Source: Clostridia bacterium (GTDB lineage Bacteria; Bacillota; Clostridia; Christensenellales; Aristaeellaceae). From it: a DNA stretch of 64,000 bases. The DNA lies in NCBI GenBank assembly GCA_017395685.1, contig JAFQOD010000044.1, positions 21,161 to 85,160 of the forward strand, given 5' to 3'. The notes below the pieces were generated by a model. It searched no databases, was not told the origin of the DNA, and saw nothing but the letters and a program-made list of their open reading frames with translations. Shown here piece by piece: positions 48,247 through 58,686 of this stretch. Position 1 is the stretch's first letter. Each line of letters opens with the position of its first letter. Both the position numbers and the translations under genes were made by a program.

Positions 48247-49452
48247 TTACATGGCCGCAGCCGGGGGATCCGCAGGGGGCAGGGGCGGGGCGTCTTCCCC
48301 TTCTGCAGAAGCCGCTTTTTCTTTCTTCTGCACCATTTCCCGGGCCAGGATATACATCACCGCCGCAATGGGCACGCCCACCAGCATGCCCACCACGCCG
48401 CCCAGGCCGCCGCCGATGGTTACCGCCGCCAGCACCCAGATGCCGGGCAAACCGATGGAGGAGGATACCAGCCGGGGATAGACCACATTGCCCTGGATCT
48501 GCTGCAGGATGATGATATACACCAGGAACCAGATGGCCATGGCCGGGCTCTGGGTAAAGACCAGGAAGGCCCCCACAATGGCGCCGATATAGCCGCCGAT
48601 GATGGGAATCAGCGCCGTTACGCCGCTGATCACACCCACAATCAGGGAATAGGGCATATTGAAAATCCGCATGCCCAGCCATGTGGCCACACCCAGGATC
48701 AGCCCGTGGAGGGCCTGGCCCACGATAAACCCGGAAAAGGCCTTATGGGTGACGGAAATCACATGCCGCAGCTGATCCGCCCTTTTTTCCGGCAGCGCCG
48801 CCCGGATGATCCGGTGGGTTTGCATCTTCAGCTTATCCTTCCCTGCCAGCAGGAAGAAGGCAAAAATCACCGACATGAAGAAATTGAATACCGTGCCCGT
48901 CACCGCCCCGATCACCGTCACCGTGGAGGAAAGCAGGCCGCCCATGCCATTGAAGGCATAATTGATGATCTGAACGCCAATGCCCGTCCAATCCAATTGC
49001 CAATCCTGCACCGATTCGGCGATGGCCGGGAACTGATGGGCATTTTCCAGGATCCAGGCCTGCAGCTGCCCCAGATACTTGGGCACCTCACTGGCCAGCA
49101 GATCAAAGGCCTCGCCCATGCCGGGAATAACCATCCCCACAATCAGCGCCACCAGGGAAAATACCAGGATGGTGGCCAGGGCAATGCACAGGGGCCTGCG
49201 GGTTTTGACCACGATGGGCCGCCTGGAATGGGGGAAATAAATGCGCTCCAGCCGCTTGACCACCACCTCCAGGATATAGGCCATCACCGCCCCGGTCACC
49301 AGGGGCTGGGCCACCTGCCACAGGAAATTGAGGGCCTTGAGCAGCGATTCAATATGCAGAATGCCCAGCACCAGCAGCGCCCCCAGCAGCATCAGCCGGA
49401 CGGGCTTGCGTTCGCCGAACCATTTTAATCCGGTTTTCTTTTTTTCTTCCAT
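48247..49452 (-). CDS. AI-2E family (YtvI/PerM-like) transporter
   Basis: 401 residues from MEEKKKTGLKWFG. GGGAGG lies about 11 bases upstream. The family has about 8 transmembrane helices. It is named after the AI-2 exporter of E. coli, but many members export Na+ or other ions or have no known substrate. ISVTHKAFSGFIVGQALHGL and IPIIGGYIGAIVGAFLVF are the family-defining helices. The C-terminus is cytoplasmic and charged. Confidence 0.85.
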   Translation of the reverse strand: MEEKKKTGLKWFGERKPVRLMLLGALLVLGILHIESLLKALNFLWQVAQPLVTGAVMAYILEVVVKRLERIYFPHSRRPIVVKTRRPLCIALATILVFSLVALIVGMVIPGMGEAFDLLASEVPKYLGQLQAWILENAHQFPAIAESVQDWQLDWTGIGVQIINYAFNGMGGLLSSTVTVIGAVTGTVFNFFMSVIFAFFLLAGKDKLKMQTHRIIRAALPEKRADQLRHVISVTHKAFSGFIVGQALHGLILGVATWLGMRIFNMPYSLIVGVISGVTALIPIIGGYIGAIVGAFLVFTQSPAMAIWFLVYIIILQQIQGNVVYPRLVSSSIGLPGIWVLAAVTIGGGLGGVVGMLVGVPIAAVMYILAREMVQKKEKAASAEGEDAPPLPPADPPAAAM

Positions 49453-49508
49453 GGTGCAAATGCCTCCCCCAAACAGGATGCGTACCGGCATTTCCCGGTT
49501 CAATGCTG

Positions 49509-49514
49509 ATTATA
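49509..49514 (-). promoter_or_regulatory. -10 for the AI-2E permease
   Basis: TATAAT on the minus strand, 57 bases upstream of the start. The -35 region is TGGGAA at 17 bases, a poor match. Confidence 0.45.
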
Positions 49515-49649
49515 GCAGATTTTTGCCCGTTTTCCCATCCCGTTCACAAAGAATTTACGGATTTTCGTCCATTCAGGGCAGGAAAAGGCAGGGGATTCCC
49601 CATTTTCACGGCATTATGCTGTAATACAGGGGGCAAATGCCTGCAGAGA

Positions 49650-50240
49650 GGATCAGTTTGAACAGCCAACCAAAGCCTCCCTTGTCAAAGGGAGGGGGAC
49701 CGCAATAGCGGTGGAGGGATTGCGTTCCCTGAGATACGGCATCAATCCCTCCGCCCTTCGGGCACCTCCCTTTCACAAGGGAGGCTGCAATCCCTCCGGC
49801 ACTTCGTGCCACCTCCCTTTCACAAGGGAGGCTTAAGGCTTCCCCTTGAGGGGAAGCTGTCACCGAAGGTGACTGATGAGGTGGATTGCGGGCGACGTGC
49901 CAGGCTCGCACCTACAGTGTATCATGTTTTGATGATCATCCGTGTTTGTAGTTTTATTCCATCCGATTGCAATGAATACAGCCAACCAAAAACCTCCCTT
50001 GTGAAAGGGAGGGGGACCGCGATAACGGTGGAGGGATTGCGGTCCCTGAGATACGGAGGCAACAATCCCTCCGGCCTTTCAGGCCACCTCCCTTTCACAA
50101 GGGAGGCATTAATCCCTCCGGCCTTTCAGGCCACCCTACGGGCCCCCTCGCAGGCAAAGCCTGCTCCACGCTTTGGCTAAAAATATGCCACAGGCATATT
50201 TTCTTAACGCGTCGCGCCCTTTCACAAGGGAGGCCATTTT
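49650..50240. repeat. Hairpin-repeat island E
   Basis: Nearly 600 bases built from the modules of island D in opposite orientation: a short linker, CTCCCTTGTCAAAGGGAG, ACCGC-AATA-GCGGT, CGCCCTTCGGGC, GGCACTTCGTGCC, CTTCCCCTTGAGGGGAAG, the ACAGTGTATCAT...CCGATTGCAATGAATACAGCC linker, then further hairpin units and the 81-bp module at 50136-50216. It lies between the AI-2E permease and rpoC. No gene is supported in 49515-50245. Confidence 0.9.
50136..50216 (+). repeat. 81-bp module, copy 2
   Basis: Exactly 81 bases inserted within a GGCCTTTCAGGCC-type unit. Same internal hairpins as copy 1. Confidence 0.85.
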
Positions 50241-50250
50241 CCCATTGAAA

Positions 50251-50278
50251 AAGGGCTGCCGTTTTCACGGCAGCCCTT
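50251..50278 (-). terminator. rpoC terminator
   Basis: AAGGGCTGCCG / CGGCAGCCCTT stem 15 bases after the rpoC stop, with a short T-run on the minus strand. Confidence 0.75.
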
Positions 50279-50293
50279 TATTCATGCAGTCAA

Positions 50294-53200
50294 TCAATAG
50301 GTTTCCTGCAGTTCGATATTCTTATACCGCTTCAGGCCGGTACCGGCAGGGATGAGCTTGCCGATAATGACGTTTTCCTTCACGCCCAGCAGGGGATCCA
50401 CCTTGCCCTTGATAGCAGCTTCGGTGAGCACCCGGGTGGTTTCCTGGAAGGAAGCAGCGGAGAGGAAGGATTCCGTGGCCAGAGAGGCCTTGGTGATGCC
50501 CAGCAGCACCCGCTTTGCGATGGCGGGGCGGCCGCCTTCCATGATGGTCTTTTCATTGGCCTGTTCGAACTGGAAGATATCCACCAGCCCGCCGGGCAGC
50601 AGATCGGTATCGCCGGAGTCTTCCACCCGCACCTTCTGCAGCATCTGGCGCACGATCACTTCGATATGCTTATCGGCAATCTTAACGCCCTGGCTGTAGT
50701 AAACGGACAGAACTTCCTTCAGCAGATATTCCTGAACGGCCTTGACGCCCAGAATGCGAAGCAGATCGTGGGGATTGATGGAGCCTTCGATCAGTTCATC
50801 GCCGGCGGCCACGGTCTGGCCGTCAGATACCTTGAGGCGGGCGCCGTAATGGATCTGATAGGTCTTCTTTTCGCCCGGATCCTCTTCGGAGGTGACGATG
50901 ATTTCCCGCTTCTTCTTGCTTTCCACGATCTGCACCTTACCGGAAATTTCGGCCAGGGTAGCATCACGCTTGGGCTTACGGGCTTCGAAGAGTTCTTCAA
51001 CACGGGGAAGACCCTGCGTGATATCCTCGGCGGAGGCAACGCCGCCGGTATGGAAGGTACGCATGGTCAGCTGGGTACCGGGTTCACCGATGGACTGGGC
51101 AGCGATGATACCCACGGCCTCGCCGATATCCACGGTGCCGCCATGGGCCAGGTTCATGCCGTAGCAGCGGGCGCAGACGCCCTGCTCGCTGTGGCAGGTG
51201 AGCACGCTGCGGACCTGCATCTTGGTGACGCCGGCCTTCTTCACCAGCAGCGCCTTATCCCGGTCGATCAGTTCATTGACATGCACCAGCAGTTCGCCGG
51301 TGATGGGATGATACACATCCTCGGCGGCATAGCGGCCGCGGATACGATCGTCAATCTGTTCGATTTCGCCAATGGGCATGACGGTGATACCCCGTACCTT
51401 TTCGCCCCGGCCTTCGAAGCAGTCGATTTCCCGGACGATAACCTGCTGGGCCACGTCCACCAGACGGCGGGTGAGGTAACCAGAGTCGGCGGTACGCAGA
51501 GCGGTATCGGCCAGGGATTTACGGGAACCGTGGGAGGACATGAAGAATTCCAGCACGTCCAGGCCTTCACGGAAGTTGGAGCGGATGGGCAGTTCGATGG
51601 CCTTACCGGAGGGAGAAGCCATCAGGCCGCGCATACCGGCCAGCTGGGATACCTGACCGGCGGAACCACGGGCGCCGGAGCCAACCATCATGCTGATGGG
51701 GTTGAAGGGAGGCAATACATCCATTACCTTGGTCTTCAGCCGGGCAGTGGTATCATTCCAGGCTTCGATCACCATGCGGTAGCGTTCATCCTCGCTCATT
51801 TCGCCGCGGCGATACTTGCGATTGATCCTGGCCACCAGATCATCGGTTTCCTTCAGCCAGATTTCCTTTTCCTTGGGAACGATGATATCGCTTACAGACA
51901 CGGTGATGGCGCCGCGGGTGGAATAGCGATAGCCCAGGGATTTGATGGCGTCCAGCACCTGGGCGGTCTTGGCTTCCCCATGCACATGGAAGCAGCGTTC
52001 CACGATGGAGCCCAGATCCTTCTTCTTGACGCTCCTGTCAATTTCCAGGGCGAACATATCATCCAGGCAGGTACGGGGCTGGAAGCCCAGATCCTGGGGG
52101 ATTACTTCGTTGAAGATCAGCAGGCCCAGGGTGGTATCGATCACCTTGCGGCCGCTTTCTCCATTGAAGGTGCGCTCCACACGGACCTTGATGGGGGCCT
52201 GCAGGGCAATCTGCTTGCACTGATAGGCCATCAGGGCCTCATCAGGATTGCTGAATACGCGGCCGGCGCCGGGGGCGTCATCCCGCCTGATGGTCAGGTA
52301 ATGGCAGCCGATAACCATGTCCTGGGTGGGGCTGATTACGGGCTGGCCATCCTGGGGCTTCATGATGTTATTGGCGCACAGCATCAGGAACCGGGCTTCG
52401 GCCTGGGCTTCCATGGAAAGGGGCACGTGCACGGCCATCTGGTCGCCGTCAAAGTCGGCGTTATAGGCGGTGCAGGCCAGGGGATGCAGGCGGATGGCCT
52501 TGCCTTCCACCAGCACAGGCTCAAAGGCCTGGATGCCCAGACGGTGCAGGGTGGGGGCGCGGTTGAGGAGCACGGGGTGTTCCTTGATAACGCCTTCCAG
52601 GATATCCCACACTTCGGGGCGCACCTTTTCCACCATGCGCTTGGCGGATTTTACGTTATGGGCCAGTTTCTGGGAAACCAGCTTTTCCATCACGAAGGGC
52701 TTGAACAGCTCCAGGGCCATATCCTTGGGCAGGCCGCACTGATGCAGCTTCAGCTCGGGGCCGACCACGATAACGGAGCGGCCGGAATAGTCCACGCGCT
52801 TACCCAGCAGGTTCTGACGGAAACGGCCCTGCTTACCACGCAGCAGATCGGAAAGGGACTTCAGGGGACGGTTGCCGGGGCCCGTTACAGGGCGGCCGCG
52901 GCGGCCGTTATCGATCAGGGCATCCACCGCTTCCTGCAGCATGCGCTTTTCATTGCGCACGATGATATCGGGGGTGCCCAGTTCCAGCATCCGCTTTAAG
53001 CGGTTATTGCGGTTGATGACCCGGCGGTACAGATCATTCAGGTCGGAGGTGGCAAAGCGGCCGCCATCCAGCTGCACCATGGGGCGCAGATCGGGAGGAA
53101 TGACGGGCACCACATCCATGATCATCCATTCGGGCTTATTCTTGGAAAGACGGAATGCCTCCACCACTTCCAGCCGCTTGATGGCATGGGTGCGCTTCTG

Positions 53201-53851
53201 GCCTTCGCCTTCACGATCCCGCTCTTTTTCGATCAGATCGGCGATTTCCTTCTTCAGGCTTACGCTCAATTCTTCCAGATCCAGGGCCTGCAGCATTTCC
53301 TTGACGGCTTCAGCGCCGATGCCGGCCTTGAATTCGCCCCGCTCTTCCTGGGGCATGGCCATGATGGCACGATACTTGGAATCGGTGATCAGTTCATTGC
53401 GGCTCACCTTGGTGGCAGCTTCGTTGCCGGGATTGAGCACGATATAAGAGGCAAAATACAGCACCTTTTCCAGCGCCCGGGGGCTGACATCCAGCAGCAT
53501 GCCCATCCGGGAAGGAATGCCCTTGAAATACCAGATATGGCTGACAGGGGCAGCCAGCTGAATATGGCCCATCCGTTCACGGCGGACCTTGGCCCGGGTG
53601 ATCTGCACGCCGCACTTATCGCAGGTCTTTTCCTTATCCTTGAATTTTACCCGCTTATATTTGCCGCAGGAGCATTCCCAGTCCTTCTGGGGCCCGAAGA
53701 TGCGCTCGCAGTAAAGGCCGTCGCGCTCGGGCTTCAGGGTGCGGTAGTTAATGGTCTCGGGCTTGCTCACCTCGCCGTAGCTCCAGGCGAGGATCTGATC
53801 GGAAGAGGCCATTCCGATCTGGATGGAATCTAAATTGGTCAGTTCAAACAT
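50294..53851 (-). CDS. rpoC: RNA polymerase beta' subunit
   Basis: 1185 residues. The zinc-binding N-terminus (CSCGKY...CDKCGV), the active-site [12 protein letters not shown] (about residues 466-477) with three Mg-binding aspartates, the rudder and trigger-loop regions, and a second zinc set [13 protein letters not shown] are all intact. It follows rpoB with a 98-base gap that contains a strong GC hairpin. After it there is no rpsL/rpsG as in most Bacillota: repeats follow. Confidence 0.99.
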   Translation of the reverse strand: MFELTNLDSIQIGMASSDQILAWSYGEVSKPETINYRTLKPERDGLYCERIFGPQKDWECSCGKYKRVKFKDKEKTCDKCGVQITRAKVRRERMGHIQLAAPVSHIWYFKGIPSRMGMLLDVSPRALEKVLYFASYIVLNPGNEAATKVSRNELITDSKYRAIMAMPQEERGEFKAGIGAEAVKEMLQALDLEELSVSLKKEIADLIEKERDREGEGQKRTHAIKRLEVVEAFRLSKNKPEWMIMDVVPVIPPDLRPMVQLDGGRFATSDLNDLYRRVINRNNRLKRMLELGTPDIIVRNEKRMLQEAVDALIDNGRRGRPVTGPGNRPLKSLSDLLRGKQGRFRQNLLGKRVDYSGRSVIVVGPELKLHQCGLPKDMALELFKPFVMEKLVSQKLAHNVKSAKRMVEKVRPEVWDILEGVIKEHPVLLNRAPTLHRLGIQAFEPVLVEGKAIRLHPLACTAYNADFDGDQMAVHVPLSMEAQAEARFLMLCANNIMKPQDGQPVISPTQDMVIGCHYLTIRRDDAPGAGRVFSNPDEALMAYQCKQIALQAPIKVRVERTFNGESGRKVIDTTLGLLIFNEVIPQDLGFQPRTCLDDMFALEIDRSVKKKDLGSIVERCFHVHGEAKTAQVLDAIKSLGYRYSTRGAITVSVSDIIVPKEKEIWLKETDDLVARINRKYRRGEMSEDERYRMVIEAWNDTTARLKTKVMDVLPPFNPISMMVGSGARGSAGQVSQLAGMRGLMASPSGKAIELPIRSNFREGLDVLEFFMSSHGSRKSLADTALRTADSGYLTRRLVDVAQQVIVREIDCFEGRGEKVRGITVMPIGEIEQIDDRIRGRYAAEDVYHPITGELLVHVNELIDRDKALLVKKAGVTKMQVRSVLTCHSEQGVCARCYGMNLAHGGTVDIGEAVGIIAAQSIGEPGTQLTMRTFHTGGVASAEDITQGLPRVEELFEARKPKRDATLAEISGKVQIVESKKKREIIVTSEEDPGEKKTYQIHYGARLKVSDGQTVAAGDELIEGSINPHDLLRILGVKAVQEYLLKEVLSVYYSQGVKIADKHIEVIVRQMLQKVRVEDSGDTDLLPGGLVDIFQFEQANEKTIMEGGRPAIAKRVLLGITKASLATESFLSAASFQETTRVLTEAAIKGKVDPLLGVKENVIIGKLIPAGTGLKRYKNIELQETY

Positions 53852-53912
53852 GAATTCAAGCTCCCTCCGCTTGTGGCCGATCGGCCGTCCATCCCGCAGG
53901 GGCGGGAAGCGC

Positions 53913-53939
53913 CCCCGGGCGGGCTTTATCCGCCCGGGG
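53913..53939 (-). other. Intergenic GC hairpin between rpoB and rpoC
   Basis: CCCCGGGCGG / CCGCCCGGGG, 10 pairs, 7-base loop and no T-run, so it is probably a processing or stability element and not a terminator. Confidence 0.6.
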
Positions 53940-53949
53940 CATTCACCCT

Positions 53950-56900
53950 TTATTCAATATCGTCGTCATCCAGGGCGATGTCATCCAGATCATCCAGGCC
54001 ATCCACCTCAAAATCGGCGAAGTCCTCATCCAGATTGATATCATCGTCCAGATCCAGGCTGCCGCCTTCCTCATCGGTAAGCTGCGCCTCGAATTCATCC
54101 TCGATGACGGGTTCCCGGCCGGCGGGCAGGGCGTCATCCATATCATCTTCGTCGTCATCCAGTTCACGGATTTCGATTTCCTGATGATCCTCGCCCAGCA
54201 CGCGGATATCCAGTGCCAGGGCCTGCAGTTCCTTGATGAGCACCTTGAAGGATTCGGGCACGCCGGGGGTGGGGATATTCTGGCCCTTTACGATGGCCTC
54301 GTAGGTCTTTACACGGCCCACGATATCGTCGGATTTGACGGTGAGGATCTCCTGCAGCGTATTGGCAGCGCCGTAGGCTTCCAGGGCCCAAACTTCCATT
54401 TCGCCGAAGCGCTGGCCGCCGAACTGGGCCTTGCCGCCCAGAGGCTGCTGGGTAACCAGGGAGTAGGGGCCGGTGGAACGGGCGTGCATCTTATCATCTA
54501 CCAGGTGATGCAGCTTCAGGAAGTACATGTAACCCACGGTTACAGGGTTTTCGAAGGCGTCGCCGGTGCGGCCGTCGTAAAGGACGGTCTTGCCGTCGGT
54601 ACGCAATCCGGCCTTGGCCAGGCATTCTTCAATATCTTCTTCCGTAGCGCCGTCGAACACGGGGGTGGCCACATGCCAGCCCAGGGTCTTGGCGGCGATG
54701 CCAAGGTGCACTTCCAGCACCTGGCCGATATTCATACGGGAGGGAACGCCCAGGGGGTTGAGCACGATTTCCAGGGGCGTGCCATCGGGCAGGAAGGGCA
54801 TATCCTCTTCACGCATGATGCGGGATACAACGCCCTTGTTGCCGTGACGGCCGGCCATCTTATCGCCTACGGAGATCTTACGCTTCTGGGCGATATAGAC
54901 GCGCACCATCTGGTTGACGCCGGGGGAAAGCTCATCCTTGTTTTCCCGGGTGAAAATCTTCACATCCACGATGATGCCGCCCTCGCCGTGGGGCACCTTC
55001 AGGGAGGTATCGCGGACTTCACGGGCCTTTTCGCCGAAGATGGCCCGCAGCAGCCGCTCTTCAGCGGTCAGCTCGGTTTCGCCCTTGGGGGTTACCTTAC
55101 CCACCAGGATATCACCGGAGCGCACTTCGGCGCCGATGCGGATGATGCCGTTTTCATCCAGATCCTTGATGGCGTCTTCACCAACGTTGGGAATATCCCG
55201 GGTGATTTCTTCCGGCCCCAGCTTGGTTTCACGGGCCTCGGATTCATATTCTTCAATATGAATGGAGGTATATTTATCTTCCTTCACCAGCTTTTCGCTG
55301 ATGAGGACGGCGTCTTCGTAGTTATAGCCTTCCCAGGTCATGAACCCGATGAGCACATTGCGGCCCAGACCGATTTCGCCCTTTTCGGTGGAGGGGCCGT
55401 CGGCAAGCAAATCGCCCACTTCAATCACCTGGCCCTGGGATACCCGGGGACGCTGATTGATGCAGGTGCCCTGGTTGGAACGGGCAAACTTGGTCAGCTT
55501 ATAGGAATGCTTGACCCCGTTTTCATCCTGGATGACGATTTCATCGGCGCTGACGGAATGGACAAAGCCCGCATGCTTGGAAAGCAGCACCACGCCGGAG
55601 TCATGGGCGGCCTTGTATTCCATACCGGTGCCCACGAAGGGGGCTTCGGGAACCAGCAGCGGCACAGCCTGGCGCTGCATGTTGGAACCCATCAGGGCGC
55701 GGTTGGCGTCGTCGTTTTCCAGGAAGGGGATCATGGAGGTGGCAACGGATACCAGCTGCTTGGGAGAAACGTCGATGAAATCCACTTCGGAGGTGGGCAC
55801 TTCGATGGTTTCTTCACGCCAGCGCACGATCACCCGGGGATTGACGAAGGTGCCGTCTTCATTGAGGGGCTCCTTGGCCTGGCCCACCTTGTAATCGTCT
55901 TCTTCGTCGGCGGTCATATAGATGATTTCATCGGTTACCTTGCCCGTTTCCTTATCCACCCGGCGATAGGGGGCCTCGATGAAGCCGTATTCGTTGATCC
56001 GGGCGTAGGTGGCCAAAGAGCCGATCAGGCCGATGTTGGGGCCTTCAGGGGTCTCGATGGGGCAGATGCGGGCATAATGGGAATAGTGCACGTCGCGCAC
56101 TTCCATGCCGGCACGGTCACGGTTCAGGCCGCCGGGGCCCAGGGCGGACAGGCGGCGCTTATGGGTCAGCTCAGCCAGGGGGTTGGGCTGGTCCATGAAC
56201 TGGGACAGCTGGGAGGAACCGAAGAATTCCTTGATAGCGGCGGATACGGGGCGGATGTTGATCAGTTCGCCGGGCTTGACGTCATTGGCGTCCTGAATGG
56301 CCATGCGCTCGCGCACCACGCGCTCAAGGCGGCTAAGGCCGATGCGCACCTGATTCTGCAGCAGCTCGCCCACAGAGCGCAGGCGGCGGTTGCCCAAGTG
56401 GTCGATATCATCGGTGACGCCCACGCCGTAGGGCAGGCCCAGCAGATAGCTGACGGAGGCCACGATATCATCAATGATGATATGCTTGGGCACCAGATCA
56501 TACACGTTTTCTGCGATGACCCGCTTCATATCCTCTTCCGCCACGCCATCCATCACCCGCATCAGGGTGGGCAGATGGACCATTTCCAGAATGCCCGCTT
56601 CCTTGGGATCGAAGGGCAGGAAGCCGGAGGCATCCACAAAGTTATTGCCGATCACCTTGTGAACGACGTTATCGCACTGGAGGAAAACCACATTGACGCC
56701 GGCGTTCTGCACATCCTTGGCCATGGGCCGGGTGATCAGATCGCCCTTCTGCACCAGCACTTCGCCGGAAATGGGGCTGACGATATCCTCGGCCGCAATC
56801 TGGCCGGCGATACGGGCAGCCACGCCCAGCTTTTTATTGAATTTATAGCGGCCCACGCGCATGAGATCATAGCGCTTGGGATCGAAAAACAGGCTGCGAA

Positions 56901-57666
56901 GCAAGGCCCTGGCGCCGTCCTCCGTGGGGGGCTCGCCGGGCTTCTGCCGCTTGTAGATTTCCAGCAGGCCCTGTACCTGGGTCTTGGTGGAATCGGAGCG
57001 GGCGATGGTGGTCATCAGCCGTTCGTCTTCGCCCAGCAGATCAGTGATTTCCTGATCGGTGCCGTAGCCCAGGGCACGAAGCAGCACCGTGATGGGCAGC
57101 TTCCGGGCGCGGTCAATGCGCACCCACAGCACATCGTTGGAATCGGTTTCATATTCCAGCCATGCGCCCCGGTTGGGGATAATCTGGGCGGAGAAGAGAT
57201 GCTTGCCCGCCTTATCAATCTGTACGTCAAAATATGCGCCGGGAGAGCGCACCAGCTGGCTGACGATAACACGTTCGGCGCCGTTGATAATGAAGGTTCC
57301 GTGTTCGGTCATGAGCGGGAAATCGCCCATGAATACTTCGGATTCCTTGATTTCACCGGTTTCCCTGTTCTTCAGGCGAACAAATACCTTCAGCGGGGCT
57401 GCGTAGGTCAAATCGCGTTCTTTGCACCGCTCCACAGAATTCTTGGGCGTGCCGTCCAGCGAGTAGTCGACGAATTCCAGCACCAGATTTTCGCTATAAT
57501 CGGTGATGGGGGACACATCTGCCAATACTTCCTTCAGATCTTCGGTGAGAAAACGCTTGTAGGAATTTTTCTGCACCTCGATCAGGTTGGGCATGTCCAG
57601 AACCTCGTCGATGCGCGAGAAGCTCATACGTTTGCGAAGCTTCCCCATTTGAACCTCGTGCACCAT
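53950..57666 (-). CDS. rpoB: RNA polymerase beta subunit
   Basis: 1238 residues from [31 protein letters not shown] precedes the start, and a start 58 codons earlier lies upstream of the promoter, so it is rejected. All catalytic regions are present, with the rifampicin-pocket segment [17 protein letters not shown] and [10 protein letters not shown] of wild-type form, plus HGNKGV. The C-terminal ~70 residues are a highly acidic, asp-rich tail ([12 protein letters not shown]... [11 protein letters not shown]). Upstream rplJ and rplL are absent, and a dedicated promoter drives the pair. Confidence 0.98.
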   Translation of the reverse strand: MVHEVQMGKLRKRMSFSRIDEVLDMPNLIEVQKNSYKRFLTEDLKEVLADVSPITDYSENLVLEFVDYSLDGTPKNSVERCKERDLTYAAPLKVFVRLKNRETGEIKESEVFMGDFPLMTEHGTFIINGAERVIVSQLVRSPGAYFDVQIDKAGKHLFSAQIIPNRGAWLEYETDSNDVLWVRIDRARKLPITVLLRALGYGTDQEITDLLGEDERLMTTIARSDSTKTQVQGLLEIYKRQKPGEPPTEDGARALLRSLFFDPKRYDLMRVGRYKFNKKLGVAARIAGQIAAEDIVSPISGEVLVQKGDLITRPMAKDVQNAGVNVVFLQCDNVVHKVIGNNFVDASGFLPFDPKEAGILEMVHLPTLMRVMDGVAEEDMKRVIAENVYDLVPKHIIIDDIVASVSYLLGLPYGVGVTDDIDHLGNRRLRSVGELLQNQVRIGLSRLERVVRERMAIQDANDVKPGELINIRPVSAAIKEFFGSSQLSQFMDQPNPLAELTHKRRLSALGPGGLNRDRAGMEVRDVHYSHYARICPIETPEGPNIGLIGSLATYARINEYGFIEAPYRRVDKETGKVTDEIIYMTADEEDDYKVGQAKEPLNEDGTFVNPRVIVRWREETIEVPTSEVDFIDVSPKQLVSVATSMIPFLENDDANRALMGSNMQRQAVPLLVPEAPFVGTGMEYKAAHDSGVVLLSKHAGFVHSVSADEIVIQDENGVKHSYKLTKFARSNQGTCINQRPRVSQGQVIEVGDLLADGPSTEKGEIGLGRNVLIGFMTWEGYNYEDAVLISEKLVKEDKYTSIHIEEYESEARETKLGPEEITRDIPNVGEDAIKDLDENGIIRIGAEVRSGDILVGKVTPKGETELTAEERLLRAIFGEKAREVRDTSLKVPHGEGGIIVDVKIFTRENKDELSPGVNQMVRVYIAQKRKISVGDKMAGRHGNKGVVSRIMREEDMPFLPDGTPLEIVLNPLGVPSRMNIGQVLEVHLGIAAKTLGWHVATPVFDGATEEDIEECLAKAGLRTDGKTVLYDGRTGDAFENPVTVGYMYFLKLHHLVDDKMHARSTGPYSLVTQQPLGGKAQFGGQRFGEMEVWALEAYGAANTLQEILTVKSDDIVGRVKTYEAIVKGQNIPTPGVPESFKVLIKELQALALDIRVLGEDHQEIEIRELDDDEDDMDDALPAGREPVIEDEFEAQLTDEEGGSLDLDDDINLDEDFADFEVDGLDDLDDIALDDDDIE

Positions 57667-57732
57667 AAAAGCTATCACCCCTTTATTGCTGATCAGTTCC
57701 GGCCAAAAAGGCGCATATTTCCCCCCTCCCAA

Positions 57733-57762
57733 ACTGCCGGTTTTTTCCATTTCCGGCAGGCC
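57733..57762 (-). other. Hairpin in the rpoB leader
   Basis: CTGCCGG...CCGGCAG stem with a 12-base, T-rich loop, in the ~140-base leader. Confidence 0.4.
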
Positions 57763-57811
57763 GACGGGCAGGCCTAAAATGCGCATCTTACCGATACTGA
57801 TGCAATCATAG

Positions 57812-57840
57812 AGTATAGCACAATGTATTTTCCCTGTCAA
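57812..57840 (-). promoter_or_regulatory. Promoter of rpoBC
   Basis: On the minus strand a perfect TTGACA, 17 bases and TATACT. The transcript leader is about 140 bases. Confidence 0.85.
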
Positions 57841-57991
57841 CCGGTTATTGCAACATTTTCATCAATTATTCATACTTTTTTTGTTGACAAAGGAAATTTT
57901 GTGTATTCCGGCCGGAAAAAGCGCCTTCCCCAGCCACCGCAGCAGGGAATGCAGGGAAACAAAAAAGCCGCCGTCATTGGACAGCAGCTTC

Positions 57992-58465
57992 TCAATACAG
58001 GTGCACCCGGTTTTTCCGGGAAACCAGGGCCGTTTTATACCGGGGGGTGATGATATACTGATAGGCCTCATCCCGGATGCCGTTGGGGCGCATCACATAA
58101 TACTTCTTCAGCCGGTACCATTTTTTCTCCTGCAGGGGGGCCAGATCCTCGGCCAGCACCAGCGTCAGCGCCCGGGTATGCCGGGGGGAGAGGGGCCGGT
58201 ATTTCATTTCCTCCAGCACGAACTGCCCCATTTTGCCGGGCGGCGATACCGCATAGAAGATGATGCGGGTGCGCTCAATCTGCACCCGGTCAATATTATG
58301 GCGCCGGGCATACTGCACCAAAGGATACAGATCATAATACATCCGGGAGCGGCGCATACGCTCCATCTGTTTGAGCTCATGCTGACGGCGGACGGCATCG
58401 GAAATGAGCAGCGAAATGCCGGTCATCAGCAGCGCGGCGAAAAAAAAGAACGCCCATCCGTTCAT
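57992..58465 (-). CDS. Small membrane-anchored basic protein, unknown
   Basis: 157 residues from MNGWAFFFFAALLM. GGGGG lies 9 bases upstream. One N-terminal membrane helix (2-22) is followed by an arginine-rich stretch (VRRQHELKQMERMRRSRMYY) and a mixed alpha/beta tail of 110 residues with ERTRIIFYAVSPPGKMGQFVLEEMKY. I do not recognise the family. It has a clean promoter and lies between addA and rpoB. 57841-57991 contains nothing further. Confidence 0.75.
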   Translation of the reverse strand: MNGWAFFFFAALLMTGISLLISDAVRRQHELKQMERMRRSRMYYDLYPLVQYARRHNIDRVQIERTRIIFYAVSPPGKMGQFVLEEMKYRPLSPRHTRALTLVLAEDLAPLQEKKWYRLKKYYVMRPNGIRDEAYQYIITPRYKTALVSRKNRVHLY

Positions 58466-58497
58466 CGCATGAACCCCCTTTCTACAACATATGGTAT

Positions 58498-58526
58498 ATT
58501 GTAACATTCAATGTGTACCATTTCAA
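58498..58526 (-). promoter_or_regulatory. Promoter of the small membrane protein gene
   Basis: On the minus strand TTGAAA, 17 bases and TACAAT, 33 bases upstream of the start. Confidence 0.7.
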
Positions 58527-58593
58527 GGGATAATTCCTGATTCTGAAAATTTTATCATTTCGTCATAGTTTCCTGCATTTTCCTCCCCTTTTG

Positions 58594-58624
58594 TAAAAAA
58601 TGCACCGCCTCAGCAGGCGGTGCA
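58594..58624 (-). terminator. addA terminator
   Basis: GCACCGCCT-CAGC-AGGCGGTGC stem followed on the minus strand by six T, about 63 bases beyond the stop. An AT-only palindromic stretch (58637-58660) lies between. Confidence 0.85.
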
Positions 58625-58686
58625 GCAAAAGATGATGATATATAATAATATATATTATAAAAGGAAGCATTTTTTCTTCCCGCCGC

